Assembly (NCBI GenBank): GCA_963784195.1
Contig: CAWARA010000003.1
Span: 1-64,000 of the forward strand
Direction of reading: 5' to 3'
From: CAVQAH01 sp963784195
GTDB taxonomy: Bacteria; Acidobacteriota; Vicinamibacteria; Vicinamibacterales; 2-12-FULL-66-21
DNA length: 64,000 bases
In this document: positions 52,981 through 62,516 of the stretch, piece by piece
Layout of the letters: each line of letters begins with the position of its first letter
How positions within the stretch are numbered: the stretch's first letter is position 1
The notes under the pieces: generated by a model
What the model was told of the DNA's origin: nothing
Databases searched by the model: none
Seen by the model: the letters and a program-made list of their open reading frames with translations, nothing else
Program-made: the position numbers and the translations under genes

Positions 52981-52986
52981 TAGAAT
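52981..52986 (+). promoter_or_regulatory. Possible -10 box of the S9 peptidase gene, next to the heptamer array
   Basis: GCTAGAATCGG ends 15 nt before the start at 53004. The same string is found at 5545. The -35 position (52958-52963) falls inside the heptamer array. Confidence 0.4.
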
Positions 52987-53003
52987 CGGGGCCCGCGCCG
53001 AAC

Positions 53004-55028
53004 ATGCCCTGGAACGCTCTCTATCAGACGGTCCCACTGCTTGCGTTTGCGTCGGCCGTTGCGCTGGCACAGGGTCCCCTCACCGTGGACGACCTGATGG
53101 CGCTCCGCACGGTGACCGACGTGCGTATTTCGCCTCACGGCCATCAGGTGGCTTACGTCGTGTCGACGCCGTCATCCAGGACGGATGCACACGAAGCGGA
53201 GCTGTTCGTGGTTCCGGTTGGTGGCGGTGCAGCCCTGCGGCTGGCGAGCGATGTCAGGCTCTTCAACCGTCCGCTGCCGGCGACCGAGCTGCGATGGTCG
53301 CCTGATGGCTCGCGCGTCACGTTTCTCGCGTTCGACGAGGGCGGCGTGCCGCAGGTGTATGCGGCAGGATCGACCGGCGGGGCCGTCTCCGCGCTGACGT
53401 CCGCAGCCGGGGGCGTCGCCACCTATGAATGGTCCCCCGACGGGTCGCGCCTCGCGTACATCGCGACCGACGCTCCGTCTGAAGAGGAGATGAAACGGCT
53501 CCGCGAGAAGACGTTCGTCATCGAGGTCGGCCGGCAGGAAAGGGCGCCGCGGGTGTGGGTGAAGCCGGTTCAGGGTGCCAGCGCCAGCGCCGTCACGCCT
53601 CCCGATCAGTTCGTGTCGGGTTTGACCTGGGCGCCTGACGCGAGTCATATCGCGTACTCGGCCTCGACGCGGCCCGGACGCGGTGCGCAGTTCGCCACGC
53701 GGATTCATGCCGTCTCGCCGAACGGCGGCGCGACCCGCGTCATCGTCGATCGTCCCGGCATGAACATGTCGCCGGTTTACTCTCCTGATGGCAACTGGAT
53801 CGCGTTCATGTCCAGCCGAGGCCGAGCGGCGATGCTGAGCACGTGGGGCCTGCACGTCGTCCGGACGACTGGTCCGGAACAGGGACAGATCCGGGATCTG
53901 AGCGTCAAGACGCAGGCCTGGGCCGGGATGTTCGTCTGGACGGCCGACAGCCGGTCGCTGATTCAGATTCCGCAGGGAGAAACCGGACGCGGCGAGCGCA
54001 TGTTCGAGCAGCCGCTGTGGCGCGTCTCGATCGAGACCGCCGATGCGGAGCCACTGCATCCGGGACCTTACGTGCACTTCTCGCCGAGTGTGAGCCGTGA
54101 CGGCACGATACTCGTGTCCCGCGTCGTCGAGCCCCGCACCATGGGTGACATCGAGGTGATGAACCTCGCGACGAAGGCGCGGAAGCGAATCACTGACATC
54201 AACCCCGAACTCGCGACGCGTCCGCTCGGCGACCTCCGCGCGATCGCGTGGAAGTCATTCGACGGATCGGACATCTGGGGACTGCTGCTGACGCCGCCCG
54301 GCTATCGCCCCGGCGCTCGGATTCCACTCGTCGTCTATTGTCACGGCGGCCCCACCGGCGGCTTCACCTATGGGATGTTTCCGCAGTTCATGCACCGGCC
54401 AGGTCAGATCGAACCGTATGCCGTGGAGGCGATGGCAGGTGAGGGCATTGCGGTCCTGATGCCGATGCCGCGCGGCGGATTCGGATATGGCGAGGACGGC
54501 TACCGTGCGATCGTGAAGCGATGGGGCGTCGACGACTACAAGGACATCATGGCTGGTGTCGATCACGTCATCGGTCAGGGCATCGCGGACCCGAACCGCC
54601 TCGGCGTGATGGGCGCCTCATACGGCGGATTCATGACGCCCTGGATCCTGACGCAGACGGATCGATTCAAGGCCGCGTCGACAGCCGCCAGCGTCACGGA
54701 CCTGACCGACATGTTCTACCTGTCCGACATGTCCGAACCGATGCTGGAGTATTTCGGCCTCCCGTGGGAGCATCCCGACCTGTATCGTCAGTATTCGCCG
54801 CTGACCCATGCCGCGAAGATCAAGACGCCGTTGCTGATTCAGCACGGCGAGAACGACCGGCGGGTTCCGATCTCGCAGGCGTGGAAGCTGTACGAAGCGC
54901 TGAAGCGATTCGACAAGACCGTGGAGTTCGAAATCTACCCTCGCGCCGGTCACGTCGTCTACGAGCCGGACCTTCAGCGCGAGCAGATGCGGCGCAATGT
55001 GGAGTGGTTCAAGCGCTGGCTGAAGTGA
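53004..55028 (+). CDS. S9-family prolyl oligopeptidase-like serine peptidase
   Basis: 674 residues with a signal peptide (LLAFASAVALAQ). An N-terminal seven-bladed WD40-like propeller (DVRISPHGHQVAYVVS; YSPDGNWIAFMSSRG) is followed by an alpha/beta-hydrolase domain with the catalytic triad: Ser in GASYGGFM, Asp in HGENDRRVP and His in RAGHVVYEP. VVYCHGGPTGGF supplies the oxyanion side. It is probably a periplasmic acylaminoacyl or dipeptidyl peptidase. ATG 53004 is the first Met after the heptamer array; earlier in-frame codons only translate the array. The 13-bp repeats and half of a double-palindrome element follow. Confidence 0.93.
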   Translation: MPWNALYQTVPLLAFASAVALAQGPLTVDDLMALRTVTDVRISPHGHQVAYVVSTPSSRTDAHEAELFVVPVGGGAALRLASDVRLFNRPLPATELRWSPDGSRVTFLAFDEGGVPQVYAAGSTGGAVSALTSAAGGVATYEWSPDGSRLAYIATDAPSEEEMKRLREKTFVIEVGRQERAPRVWVKPVQGASASAVTPPDQFVSGLTWAPDASHIAYSASTRPGRGAQFATRIHAVSPNGGATRVIVDRPGMNMSPVYSPDGNWIAFMSSRGRAAMLSTWGLHVVRTTGPEQGQIRDLSVKTQAWAGMFVWTADSRSLIQIPQGETGRGERMFEQPLWRVSIETADAEPLHPGPYVHFSPSVSRDGTILVSRVVEPRTMGDIEVMNLATKARKRITDINPELATRPLGDLRAIAWKSFDGSDIWGLLLTPPGYRPGARIPLVVYCHGGPTGGFTYGMFPQFMHRPGQIEPYAVEAMAGEGIAVLMPMPRGGFGYGEDGYRAIVKRWGVDDYKDIMAGVDHVIGQGIADPNRLGVMGASYGGFMTPWILTQTDRFKAASTAASVTDLTDMFYLSDMSEPMLEYFGLPWEHPDLYRQYSPLTHAAKIKTPLLIQHGENDRRVPISQAWKLYEALKRFDKTVEFEIYPRAGHVVYEPDLQREQMRRNVEWFKRWLK

Positions 55029-55039
55029 CGTCACACGTA

Positions 55040-55117
55040 GGTTCACAACGGGGGTTCATCACGAGGGTTCATCACGAGGGTTCATGACCATGGTTCATGA
55101 CGGTGGTTCACAGGGGG
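55040..55117. repeat. Tandem array of six 13-bp units (GGTTCATCACGAG type)
   Basis: Six consecutive units of 13 bp: GGTTCACAACGGG, two of GGTTCATCACGAG, GGTTCATGACCAT, GGTTCATGACGGT and GGTTCACAGGGGG. It lies 11 bp after the S9 peptidase stop. Confidence 0.85.
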
Positions 55118-55120
55118 CCG

Positions 55121-55142
55121 TAGCGTCCGGCTTTAGCCGGAC
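55121..55142. repeat. Half of the double-palindrome element
   Basis: TAGC followed by GTCCGGCTTTAGCCGGAC, the same palindrome as in copy 2, without the partner palindrome. Its central TTA (55133-55135) is the TAA stop of the ABM-domain gene. Confidence 0.7.
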
Positions 55143-55444
55143 CTCTGCGCCACCACCTCGTAATGCGCTGCTTCGGCGTCATAATGCGCGAGGTATTTTC
55201 GGCGTTCCTCCGGAATCACCGCGATCTCGTAGTTCTCTCCTGCAATGGCTCGCACGTCGTCGAGCGAGTCCCAAAGAATGATCGTCATGAACTCGACCTC
55301 GCTGCCATGCGGACGCCGCAGCAGATAACTTCCTCGAAATCCCCTGGCCTGGCTCAGGCCAGGCAGCAATTCAGGCTTCAGCATCGATTCGTAGGCATCA
55401 GCGTGCACGGGTTTCGTATACCCGCGCCAGACTCTCGCAATCAT
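55133..55444 (-). CDS. Small ABM-domain (antibiotic biosynthesis monooxygenase-like) protein
   Basis: 103 residues from ATG 55444, chosen because GGGAGG lies 5 nt upstream. It has the ferredoxin-like pattern of ABM/dimeric alpha-beta-barrel proteins (MIARVWRGYTKPVHADAYES, GFRGSYLLRRPHGSEVEFMT, ILWDSLDDVRAIAGENYE). Members act as small heme- or cofactor-free oxygenases or as chaperone-like dimers; the substrate is unknown. Its stop codon is in a palindromic repeat. Confidence 0.75.
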   Translation of the reverse strand: MIARVWRGYTKPVHADAYESMLKPELLPGLSQARGFRGSYLLRRPHGSEVEFMTIILWDSLDDVRAIAGENYEIAVIPEERRKYLAHYDAEAAHYEVVAQRSG

Positions 55445-55561
55445 CAAGCCTCCCACTATAGAGTATTCTGATCGGGACATCATGGTCGACGTGGCTGTTA
55501 TCCGGGAGCTCTATCGCAGCAGATGTACCACGTTGTCAAGCATTCGCGTCGATACTTCTCT

Positions 55562-55666
55562 ATGAGCCAGACCTCTCTCATCACCATTCTGATGTTTGTC
55601 GCGGGTCTCGGCAGCGGCTACTTCGGCAAGCAGGCCATTGGGGCACTCGCCGCGTCGATAATATGA
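55562..55666 (+). CDS. Possible small membrane protein, 34 residues
   Basis: MSQTSLITILMFVAGLGSGY, then a short tail, is one hydrophobic helix. No ribosome site is visible, and it ends 21 nt before the DUF3224 start. It may be only chance; an overlapping 27-codon frame precedes it. Confidence 0.25.
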   Translation: MSQTSLITILMFVAGLGSGYFGKQAIGALAASII

Positions 55667-55687
55667 TGGCGGCTGAGGAGCCGACCC

Positions 55688-56086
55688 ATGAAGAAGACAG
55701 CGAGCGCCAGGTTCAGCATCAAGAGCTGGGACGAGAAGCCGTACAGCGAAGGCGAGGACCTGCCGAAGATGACGCGCGCGAGTGTCGACAAGACGTTCAC
55801 CGGCGATATCGACGGCGAAGGTCACGTCGAATACGTGATGATGTACCGCAGCGACGGGACGGCGGCCTTCGTCGGACTTGAGCGGATTACCGGGCGGATC
55901 GCTGGCAGGAACGGCAGCTTCGTGCTCCAGCGCACGGGCGTCTTCGAAGACGGCCAGGCGAAGGAATCCTACTCCGTCGTCACCGGCTCGGGGACGGGCG
56001 AACTCCGCAGTCTCCGCGGCGAGGGCACCTCCTCGGTCGGTCATGCGGCCGACTATCCCTTCGCGTTGAACTACGAACTGGACTAG
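55688..56086 (+). CDS. DUF3224-family protein
   Basis: 132 residues; KKTASARFSIKSWDEKPYSE, DKTFTGDIDGEGHVEYVMMY and FVLQRTGVFEDGQAKESYSV match this small beta-barrel family of unknown function. GAGGAG lies 8 nt before the ATG. It is complete and not obviously tied to its neighbours. Confidence 0.85.
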   Translation: MKKTASARFSIKSWDEKPYSEGEDLPKMTRASVDKTFTGDIDGEGHVEYVMMYRSDGTAAFVGLERITGRIAGRNGSFVLQRTGVFEDGQAKESYSVVTGSGTGELRSLRGEGTSSVGHAADYPFALNYELD

Positions 56087-56320
56087 ACACCCAGAAGTGG
56101 ACGCTTCGCCTCGCTGCTGCCGCAACATCCTGGCGCCCGCGGTGGCGCGGAGACCGACCTTCCTGTATAAAAACGGGAGGTCGACGGAGTGGTGAAATCG
56201 CGTTCCGCGAGCACGCGCAACGACGACGTTCAGCTGCACTACGAGGTGCAGCGGTCGAGAGTCGATCGATCCCGCGCACCAGGCGTAACCTGATAGACTC
56301 CGCATCCGGAGGTTCTCCAA

Positions 56321-57598
56321 ATGCGCGCAATCCTCCGTGTCGTCAGCGTGACGCTGGTCCTGGTCACGCCCGCATTCCTCTCGGCTCAAAGCGGACCGCT
56401 TCCGCCGCAGGAGCCCACGGCTCTCGTCAACGCCAACGTCGTCAACGTTCGTGACGGCACGATCATTCCCAAAGCCACCGTCATCCTCCGGGATGGCAAG
56501 ATCGTTTCCGTCGGATCCGCAGCCGCGCCGTCCGGCGTGACGGTGATCGACGTCCGCGGCCGTTACGTCATTCCTGGACTCATCGACGCACACACGCACA
56601 TCGCGAACTTCCGTGCCGCGCGCACGGCGCTCGAATCGGGCGTCACGACCGTGCGCAGTGCGGGCGTGGCGAATTACCTGGATGTCGGCCTGCGCGAGCT
56701 GGTGAAGAAGGGCGCGGTCGCGGGCCCGGACGTCCTCGCCGCGGGTTATCACGTCCGTCCACAGCTGGCCGAGGAGGCATTTCTGTCCGACCCGGTGCTG
56801 TCGCCATTCATGAACGGAAAGGTGACGACTAGCGACGCGATCAGGCAGGTGGTGCGAGCGAACCTGTCGCACGGCGTGGACTGGATCAAGACGACGTCCA
56901 CCGAACGCGCCGGCTTGGCGGAAACCGATCCGCGGCGGCAGCTCTACACCGATGCCGAGGTCAAGGTGATGGTGGAGGAGGCCGCTACGAAGGGCATTCC
57001 AGTGATGGCGCACGCGCATGGCGAGGAGGGCGCGATGGCTGCGGTGCAGGCCGGTGTCCGAAGCATCGAGCACGGCACATACCTGTCGGAGGATGCGCTG
57101 CGCCTGATGGCGCAGAAAGGCACGTATCTGGTGCCGACGTATGCCACCGTCGTCGATCTGACCGAGCCTGGCGGCGACTATGACAACCGCGACCTCCTGC
57201 TGCGCGGGCGTCACATGCTGCCGCGCCTGCGCGAGACCGTCCAGCGCGCCATGAAACTCAACGTGAAGATCGTCACCGGCGCCGATACGAGCTACGGTCC
57301 GGCGAGTGTGACGCGAATCTCCCACGAGGTCGCCGCGTTCGTCGACATGGGCATGCCGCCCCTACAGGCTCTGCAATCCGCGACCACCGTCGCCGCTGAA
57401 TTACTGGCGATCGCGCCGCGCGTGGGCGCGATTGAAGCTGGTCTCGAGGCTGATCTGGTCGTCGTCGAGCGCAATCCCCTCGAGCAGGTGCGCACACTTG
57501 ACGATCCGCTGCTCGTTGTCAGCAACGGGCGTGTGGTGGTGAACCGGCTGACATTTGGGAATCAGGCGGCTGGGTCGAACGGGGGGCGCGAGCCGTAG
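56321..57598 (+). CDS. Exported amidohydrolase (imidazolonepropionase-like metal-dependent hydrolase)
   Basis: 425 residues; GGAGG lies 9 nt before the ATG. A signal peptide (LVLVTPAFLSAQ) is followed by VIPGLIDAHTHIANF (HxH metal ligands), VMAHAHGEEG and RSIEHGTYL (further His ligands) and IVTGADTSYG (Asp). GAIEAGLEADLVVVERNPLE is the typical C-terminal beta segment. It probably hydrolyses a cyclic amide or a proline-containing dipeptide in the periplasm. A TATAAAA at about 56167 may belong to its promoter. Confidence 0.9.
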   Translation: MRAILRVVSVTLVLVTPAFLSAQSGPLPPQEPTALVNANVVNVRDGTIIPKATVILRDGKIVSVGSAAAPSGVTVIDVRGRYVIPGLIDAHTHIANFRAARTALESGVTTVRSAGVANYLDVGLRELVKKGAVAGPDVLAAGYHVRPQLAEEAFLSDPVLSPFMNGKVTTSDAIRQVVRANLSHGVDWIKTTSTERAGLAETDPRRQLYTDAEVKVMVEEAATKGIPVMAHAHGEEGAMAAVQAGVRSIEHGTYLSEDALRLMAQKGTYLVPTYATVVDLTEPGGDYDNRDLLLRGRHMLPRLRETVQRAMKLNVKIVTGADTSYGPASVTRISHEVAAFVDMGMPPLQALQSATTVAAELLAIAPRVGAIEAGLEADLVVVERNPLEQVRTLDDPLLVVSNGRVVVNRLTFGNQAAGSNGGREP

Positions 57599-58069
57599 CG
57601 GTCTGAAGATGAGCGGGGGATCATGAGCGTCATGCCAGGCGACGGAGACCGCCGGCGAGCTTCGCAGATGCCGACGTCGTGTCCCGTCGGCGCAGTGAGT
57701 TCGAGAGCTCTTCGTCCTTGCCTGCCACGCTCTGATCGTAGCCGCGGGGCCCATGCTCGGCGGCTGCGACATGCGACCGATTCTGCGAGACGCGGCCGAG
57801 TAGCCGATCGCGTCAACCACACGCAAGCTCGGCGCTAATACTCGGCGATTCGAACGCCGGTCCGGAATCGACCTCGATCATCGTTTTCATCAACAACAAC
57901 GGCGTTGCGCTATATCATCGGAAGCCGTTGCTCAGCTGTAGGAGGGTGCTCGCGTCACCGTTGGGTGCGCACACGCAATGCGTGGACCCATCGCGGGTAC
58001 AGAACGAAGAAGTCCGTGCGCTGCGTCGCTCCGGGAAGTGCACTCCCGAACCGCCGAGGAGGCAAAGCC
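57599..58069. other. 471-bp gap before the kinase-TolB-TPR gene
   Basis: No gene, repeat or RNA recognised. Open frames here are short and Arg/Pro-rich, as expected by chance at this GC. GAGGAGG at its end is the ribosome site of the kinase gene. Confidence 0.5.
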
Positions 58070-61000
58070 ATGGCAGCGGCTGACGAAGTTCTCGCCGAGA
58101 TTGTAAGCGCAATCCTGGATGGAACTCCGGTCGACTGGGAGTTAGTCGATCGCTTGACGGATCCGCAAGACCTGGAGCTGGTCAACGAGCTCCGGACGCT
58201 TGCGCTCGTGGCCGACGTCCACCGCAAAGATCCGGACGCGGCGGTGAGTTCCGCGGACCCGCAGCAATGGGGACACCTGACGCTGATCGAACGAATCGGA
58301 GTCGGAGCGTTCGGGGAGGTCTACCGCGCCCTGGACACCCGGCTCGATCGCGAAGTGGCCCTCAAGATCCTTCCCGCTCATTCACCGGCCGACGAGTCGC
58401 GTGCAGCGTCCATCATCACCGAAGGCCGTCTGCTCGCGAAGGTTCGGCACCCCAACGTCGTCACCATTCATGGAGCCGAGCGAATCGGGGATCAGATCGG
58501 CTTGTGGATGGAGCTGGTCGAGGGACAAACGCTGGAGGAGCTTCTCACCGCAGGCAAGCGATTCGCGAGCGCAGAATCGGTGACCATCGGCGTCCAGCTG
58601 TGTCGGGCCGTTGCGGCGGTCCACGGCGCAGGGATAGTACACCGCGACATCAAGGCTCAGAACGTCATGCTGGCCGACGATGGGCGGGTTGTGCTCATGG
58701 ACTTCGGAACGGGATGGGACGTTCGCAACTGTGCGCAGGCGGCCGTCGCCGGGACGCCGCTCTATCTTGCCCCCGAACTCTTTGCGGGCGCGCGTCCGAC
58801 GGTTCAGAGCGACATCTACAGTGTCGGCATCCTGCTGTTTCACCTCGTTACAGGGACTTACCCTGTTCGGGCGCGAAGTCTTGACGATCTTCGTCGTGCC
58901 CACCAGAAAGGCGAACGTGTCGGCCTCACCGCTGCGCGGGCGGATGTCCCGGCGCGGCTGACGCGCATCATCGAGCGGGCCACCGACCCGCGTCCCGACC
59001 GCCGGCATCGGAGTGCGTCGGACTTTGCCGAGGAGCTGACGGCGACACAGAGACGTGCTCGCTGGCGCGGGCGTGCTGCGGTGCTGTCGCTTTCGTTCCT
59101 GGTCGCACTTCTGGCGTCCGTGCCGGCCGTTCAGCGGCTTCGCGGCAACGCCGCTGAAGCGGCGGCCGCGGCGGGCACCGCTCGACCTTCCGTCGCGATT
59201 CTAGGGTTCGGCAACAAAACGGGACAAAGCGACTGGGCCTGGGTGTCAGCCGTGCTGTCCGAAGCGCTGACGACCGAACTGGCGGGCGGGTCGGCGCTGC
59301 GCGTCGTTCCCGGAGACCGGATCGCGCTGATGAAGCTCGATTTTTCGCTGACCGATGCCGATCAGTTCGGCGGGCAGCTTGGTCGTCGGGTGGGCACGTA
59401 CCTCGCAAGCGACTGGATCGTCTCGGGGACCTACTCGCTGTCGGGACGCGCGCTGCCACAACAGATCCGGGTCGAGGTGCACCTGCGGCGCGCGCAAACC
59501 GGCGCCACGATGCTCAGATTGAGTGAAACGTCCGGTGTGCACGAACTCTCGCGGCTGGTTCGGAGAGTCGGGGACGACGTGCGCGCGCGGATGGGAGCCG
59601 AAGCCGGTCCCCTGTCCGAGCCGCAGACTGCGCGGGCGGTGCTCCCCGCTGACGCGGAGGCGGCCCGACTCTATGCCGAAGGAATGGTACTGATGCGCCG
59701 GCGCGACATGCGCGCGCGCAGGATGTTCGAAGAAGTGGTCGCCAGGGAACCGGAGTACGCTCGCGGGTATCTCGCCCTTTATAGTGCCTGCGCTCTTGCC
59801 AATGATGCCGAATGCGCGAGGAAGGCTGGGAGGGCGGTGATGGCGCGAGCGGAACAACTCTCGCCCGAAGAGCGACTCAACATGGAGGCCCGAGTGGGTG
59901 CATCCTTAGGGGATCGCCCACAAGCGTTGGAAGCCGCCAGGACTCTCTTCGACTCGTACCCCGACAACGTCGACTATGGGCTGAACCTCGCCACACAACA
60001 GTTCAGTCGCGGGATGCGACAGGAAGCCCGCGAAACCCTGGACAAATTGCGCGCCTTGCCGACCCCGTTGTCCGATGATCCCCGCATCGAGGTGCTGACT
60101 GCTTTTCAGGCCAACAACTCGCGCGAATACGAACGTGCGCGCGACGCGGCGACCGCCGCCGAAGCGCAAGCCGAGGCAATCGGCGCGCGAGCACTGGTGG
60201 CCAATGCCATGCTCGAGCGCGGCATTGCGCTGGACGGCCTGGGTGACACTGCTCGCGCCTTGCAACTGCTCGACCGTGCGGGAGCGGCGTCGTTGGCGGA
60301 GGGGGATCGCCGCAGAGCGGGGACGGCTTTCATGGTGATCGGAGACCGGTTGTCGCGTCAGGGCGACACGCGCGGAGCGCGCGCGTCGTTCGAGAAGGCC
60401 GCGACGGCGCTGCGCGGCAGTCCCTCGGTCGAGGCCGGCACGCTGAATCGAATCGGGCAGATGCTGCTGGTGACGGAGGGGGACCTGGAGTCCATAGAGG
60501 AATTACACGGGCGGGTGACTGCACTGATGGAGACTGCGAGCGAAGGGAGTCGACGAACCCTTACGGTAGCGGCGTCGCGCAGCGCGCGGACACTGGCGGG
60601 GGCCCTGCATCAGCGGGGTCGCCTCACTGAGGCGAGGGCGAGACTCGACGAGGCGAGGCGCTATGCGTCCGAGGCGGGGAACAGCCAGGCGGAAGCCTTC
60701 GCGCTGGACGCGATCGCGCGCCTGCTCGTGAATCAGGGTGATTTGCGAGGCGCGCTTGATCTGACCCGGCTCGTGATATCGGAGTTCAACAGAACGAGGT
60801 CGGCCGCCAGTCGCAGCCCGGCGATTGCGGGGCTGACGACCCGCGCAGTCGCGTTGCATCAACTGGGCGATCTCACGCCGGCTGCGCGCGCCCTTGACGA
60901 AGCGGATTCGGTTGCGCAGGGATTATCGGCTCCCGATCCGGTCCAGGACGCCGAACGGAATCGCACGCGCGCGGCGATTCTGCTCGATGCAGGTCGTCCC

Positions 61001-61471
61001 GTGGATGCTGTGGGACTGTCACGCCGCTCCGTGGAAGCGTTTCAGGACAAAAGCACCCCTGCCTTACAGGCGAGGTCGCTCGATATGCTCGCGCAGGCGC
61101 ACCTGGCCGAGGGCCAGCATGCCGAAGCGCATTCAGCGCTGACACGCGCATCGTCGCTGCCGATCGCGCGCGCAGATCGACATCTGGGCTTGTCACTCAC
61201 GCTGACGGACGCACGTCTGCAACTCGCGCGAGGCGCGGCGGTCGATCCGAATACGGTCAGGAAGAGCCTCGACGACGCGCGGCGTGAAGCGGAGCAGCTG
61301 GGTTTCGTCCTCCTCGCAATGGAGCTCGAGATGGGACAGGCCCAGGCCGAGATCGCCTCAGGACTCAAGGAAGCGGGCCGCCGCCGGCTGCAGTCGCTCG
61401 AACGCCGCGCCGCTTCGCCTGGTGCCGGTCTGCTGGTCCGTCGAATCCGCCACCTGGCGAACCAGCTCTAA
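58070..61471 (+). CDS. Ser/Thr protein kinase with TolB-like and TPR domains (1133 residues)
   Basis: ATG 58070 follows GAGGAGG. The N-terminal module (VLAEIVSAILDGTPVDWELV) matches the paralogue at 16859. The kinase domain (about 70-330) has GVGAFGEVY, the VALKIL Lys, HRDIKAQN and DFGTG. A TM helix (AAVLSLSFLVALLASVPAV) is followed by a TolB-like domain (RPSVAILGFGNKTGQSDWAW) and a long TPR array to the C-terminus (YARGYLALYSACALANDAEC). The two kinase domains are close over long stretches, while the TPR parts differ. It probably autoregulates a cytoplasmic target through an external sensor; partners are unknown. No frameshift is seen. Confidence 0.93.
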   Translation: MAAADEVLAEIVSAILDGTPVDWELVDRLTDPQDLELVNELRTLALVADVHRKDPDAAVSSADPQQWGHLTLIERIGVGAFGEVYRALDTRLDREVALKILPAHSPADESRAASIITEGRLLAKVRHPNVVTIHGAERIGDQIGLWMELVEGQTLEELLTAGKRFASAESVTIGVQLCRAVAAVHGAGIVHRDIKAQNVMLADDGRVVLMDFGTGWDVRNCAQAAVAGTPLYLAPELFAGARPTVQSDIYSVGILLFHLVTGTYPVRARSLDDLRRAHQKGERVGLTAARADVPARLTRIIERATDPRPDRRHRSASDFAEELTATQRRARWRGRAAVLSLSFLVALLASVPAVQRLRGNAAEAAAAAGTARPSVAILGFGNKTGQSDWAWVSAVLSEALTTELAGGSALRVVPGDRIALMKLDFSLTDADQFGGQLGRRVGTYLASDWIVSGTYSLSGRALPQQIRVEVHLRRAQTGATMLRLSETSGVHELSRLVRRVGDDVRARMGAEAGPLSEPQTARAVLPADAEAARLYAEGMVLMRRRDMRARRMFEEVVAREPEYARGYLALYSACALANDAECARKAGRAVMARAEQLSPEERLNMEARVGASLGDRPQALEAARTLFDSYPDNVDYGLNLATQQFSRGMRQEARETLDKLRALPTPLSDDPRIEVLTAFQANNSREYERARDAATAAEAQAEAIGARALVANAMLERGIALDGLGDTARALQLLDRAGAASLAEGDRRRAGTAFMVIGDRLSRQGDTRGARASFEKAATALRGSPSVEAGTLNRIGQMLLVTEGDLESIEELHGRVTALMETASEGSRRTLTVAASRSARTLAGALHQRGRLTEARARLDEARRYASEAGNSQAEAFALDAIARLLVNQGDLRGALDLTRLVISEFNRTRSAASRSPAIAGLTTRAVALHQLGDLTPAARALDEADSVAQGLSAPDPVQDAERNRTRAAILLDAGRPVDAVGLSRRSVEAFQDKSTPALQARSLDMLAQAHLAEGQHAEAHSALTRASSLPIARADRHLGLSLTLTDARLQLARGAAVDPNTVRKSLDDARREAEQLGFVLLAMELEMGQAQAEIASGLKEAGRRRLQSLERRAASPGAGLLVRRIRHLANQL

Positions 61472-61520
61472 TCGCCGTCTCCCTTTGACGATGCCCGCCG
61501 TATAATCCACGGCAATCCTT

Positions 61521-61676
61521 GTGGCCCTCACCCCTGGCGCTCACCTTGATCCTTACGAGATCCGCTTCGCTCTTGGGGCCGGCGGGATGGGCGAGGTGTA
61601 CCGTGCCCACGGTCGCCCGAACCAGCTGCTGATGGGGCTTGGGGGGCGGACGCTGCTTCACGAGACTGCGCCGTGA
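61521..61676 (+). pseudogene. Remnant of a third Ser/Thr kinase gene N-terminus
   Basis: A GTG start opens VALTPGAHLDPYEIRFALGA, then GGMGEVYRAHG, the standard opening of acidobacterial kinases (LTPGxxLGPYEI...GAGGMGEVY). It breaks off after the glycine-rich loop into unrelated codons and stops at 61676 (51 residues). TATAAT at 61501 is the old promoter, perhaps still active. Confidence 0.6.
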
Positions 61677-61831
61677 TCCTCTCGAAAAGGACCAGCAGAA
61701 AGGCGGTCAATGTCACAATGTATGAAGTTCGCATCGACTGGTATCTCCTGATGCAGTACGCCGAATTGCAATGCAATTGCGGGACCTCTCTCGGCGTTGA
61801 CGCCATACGTCTTCTTAAGTGGTAGGAAGTC

Positions 61832-62480
61832 ATGAAACTGGACTCACGGTTCCTGGGGTTACTATTTGTCGCGCTGGCCGTGTGGGTACCCGCGATCGCG
61901 CAAACGCCCGCGCAACCAGCTCCGCCCGCGCGTTCGCGAACCGCCGAGGCCGCGGCACCGTCTCCAACCGCGCGAGTCAAGCTGACGGGGCTGCCGCACT
62001 TTGGAACCGTCAGCACTCAGCTCTTCCGCGGCGCGCAGCCAGAGCACCGCTGGTTTTGCCGAGCTGAAGAAGCAGGGGATCGACATCGTCGTGAACCTGC
62101 GGCACGAGCCCGACGAGATCGCCCGCGAGCGCGGCCTGGTGGAACAACAGGGCATGGGGTATGTCAGCATCCCTTGGCGCGGGAAGCAGGACCCGAAGAC
62201 CGAACAGGTGGCGCAGTTCCTGGAGCTTCTTCGCGCTAATCCGAACAAGAAGGTGTTCGTCCACTGCGAGCGCGGCGCCGAACGCACCGGCGTGATGGTC
62301 GCCTGTTATCGCATGAGCAGCGAACAGTGGACGCCCGAACAGGCGCTGAACGAGATGGAGGCGTTCCGCTTCAGGGGCTTGCGGTTCGGCCACCTGAAGA
62401 AGTTCGTGCGCGCGTTCCCCGGCCTGCTCCTGAATGACCCTTTCCTGAAAACCCTCGCCCAGCCTTCAAGCCTGCCGTAA
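61832..62480 (+). CDS. Exported dual-specificity/tyrosine phosphatase-like protein (one frameshift)
   Basis: About 215 residues. A signal peptide (FLGLLFVALAVWVPAIAQ) leads to LPHFGTVSTQLFRGAQP. The frame slips near 62048 by one base, continuing STAGFAELKKQGIDIVVNLR and the active site VHCERGAERTG (HCxxGxxR), then QWTPEQALNEMEAFRF. It probably dephosphorylates phosphotyrosine or phosphoserine in the periplasm, or an inositol phosphate. It lies downstream of the kinase and the kinase remnant, but its exported location makes direct opposition to the kinase uncertain. Confidence 0.85.
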
Positions 62481-62516
62481 GCGGCCGGCAGCGGCTTCCG
62501 ACGTTCGGGATCCGGT

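Noticed and set aside
52845..53003. PIAHRPS-type repeated peptide before the S9 peptidase and WAMGDGR on the other strand
   Set aside because: This is only translation of the heptamer array; the S9 signal peptide starts at 53004.
57599..58069. A gene on the minus strand in the 471-bp gap
   Set aside because: The open frames have no start site, no domain and a composition like neighbouring shadow frames.
61485..61506. TTGACG-TATAAT promoter before the kinase remnant
   Set aside because: Spacing is only 10 bp; the TATAAT is kept as a remnant.
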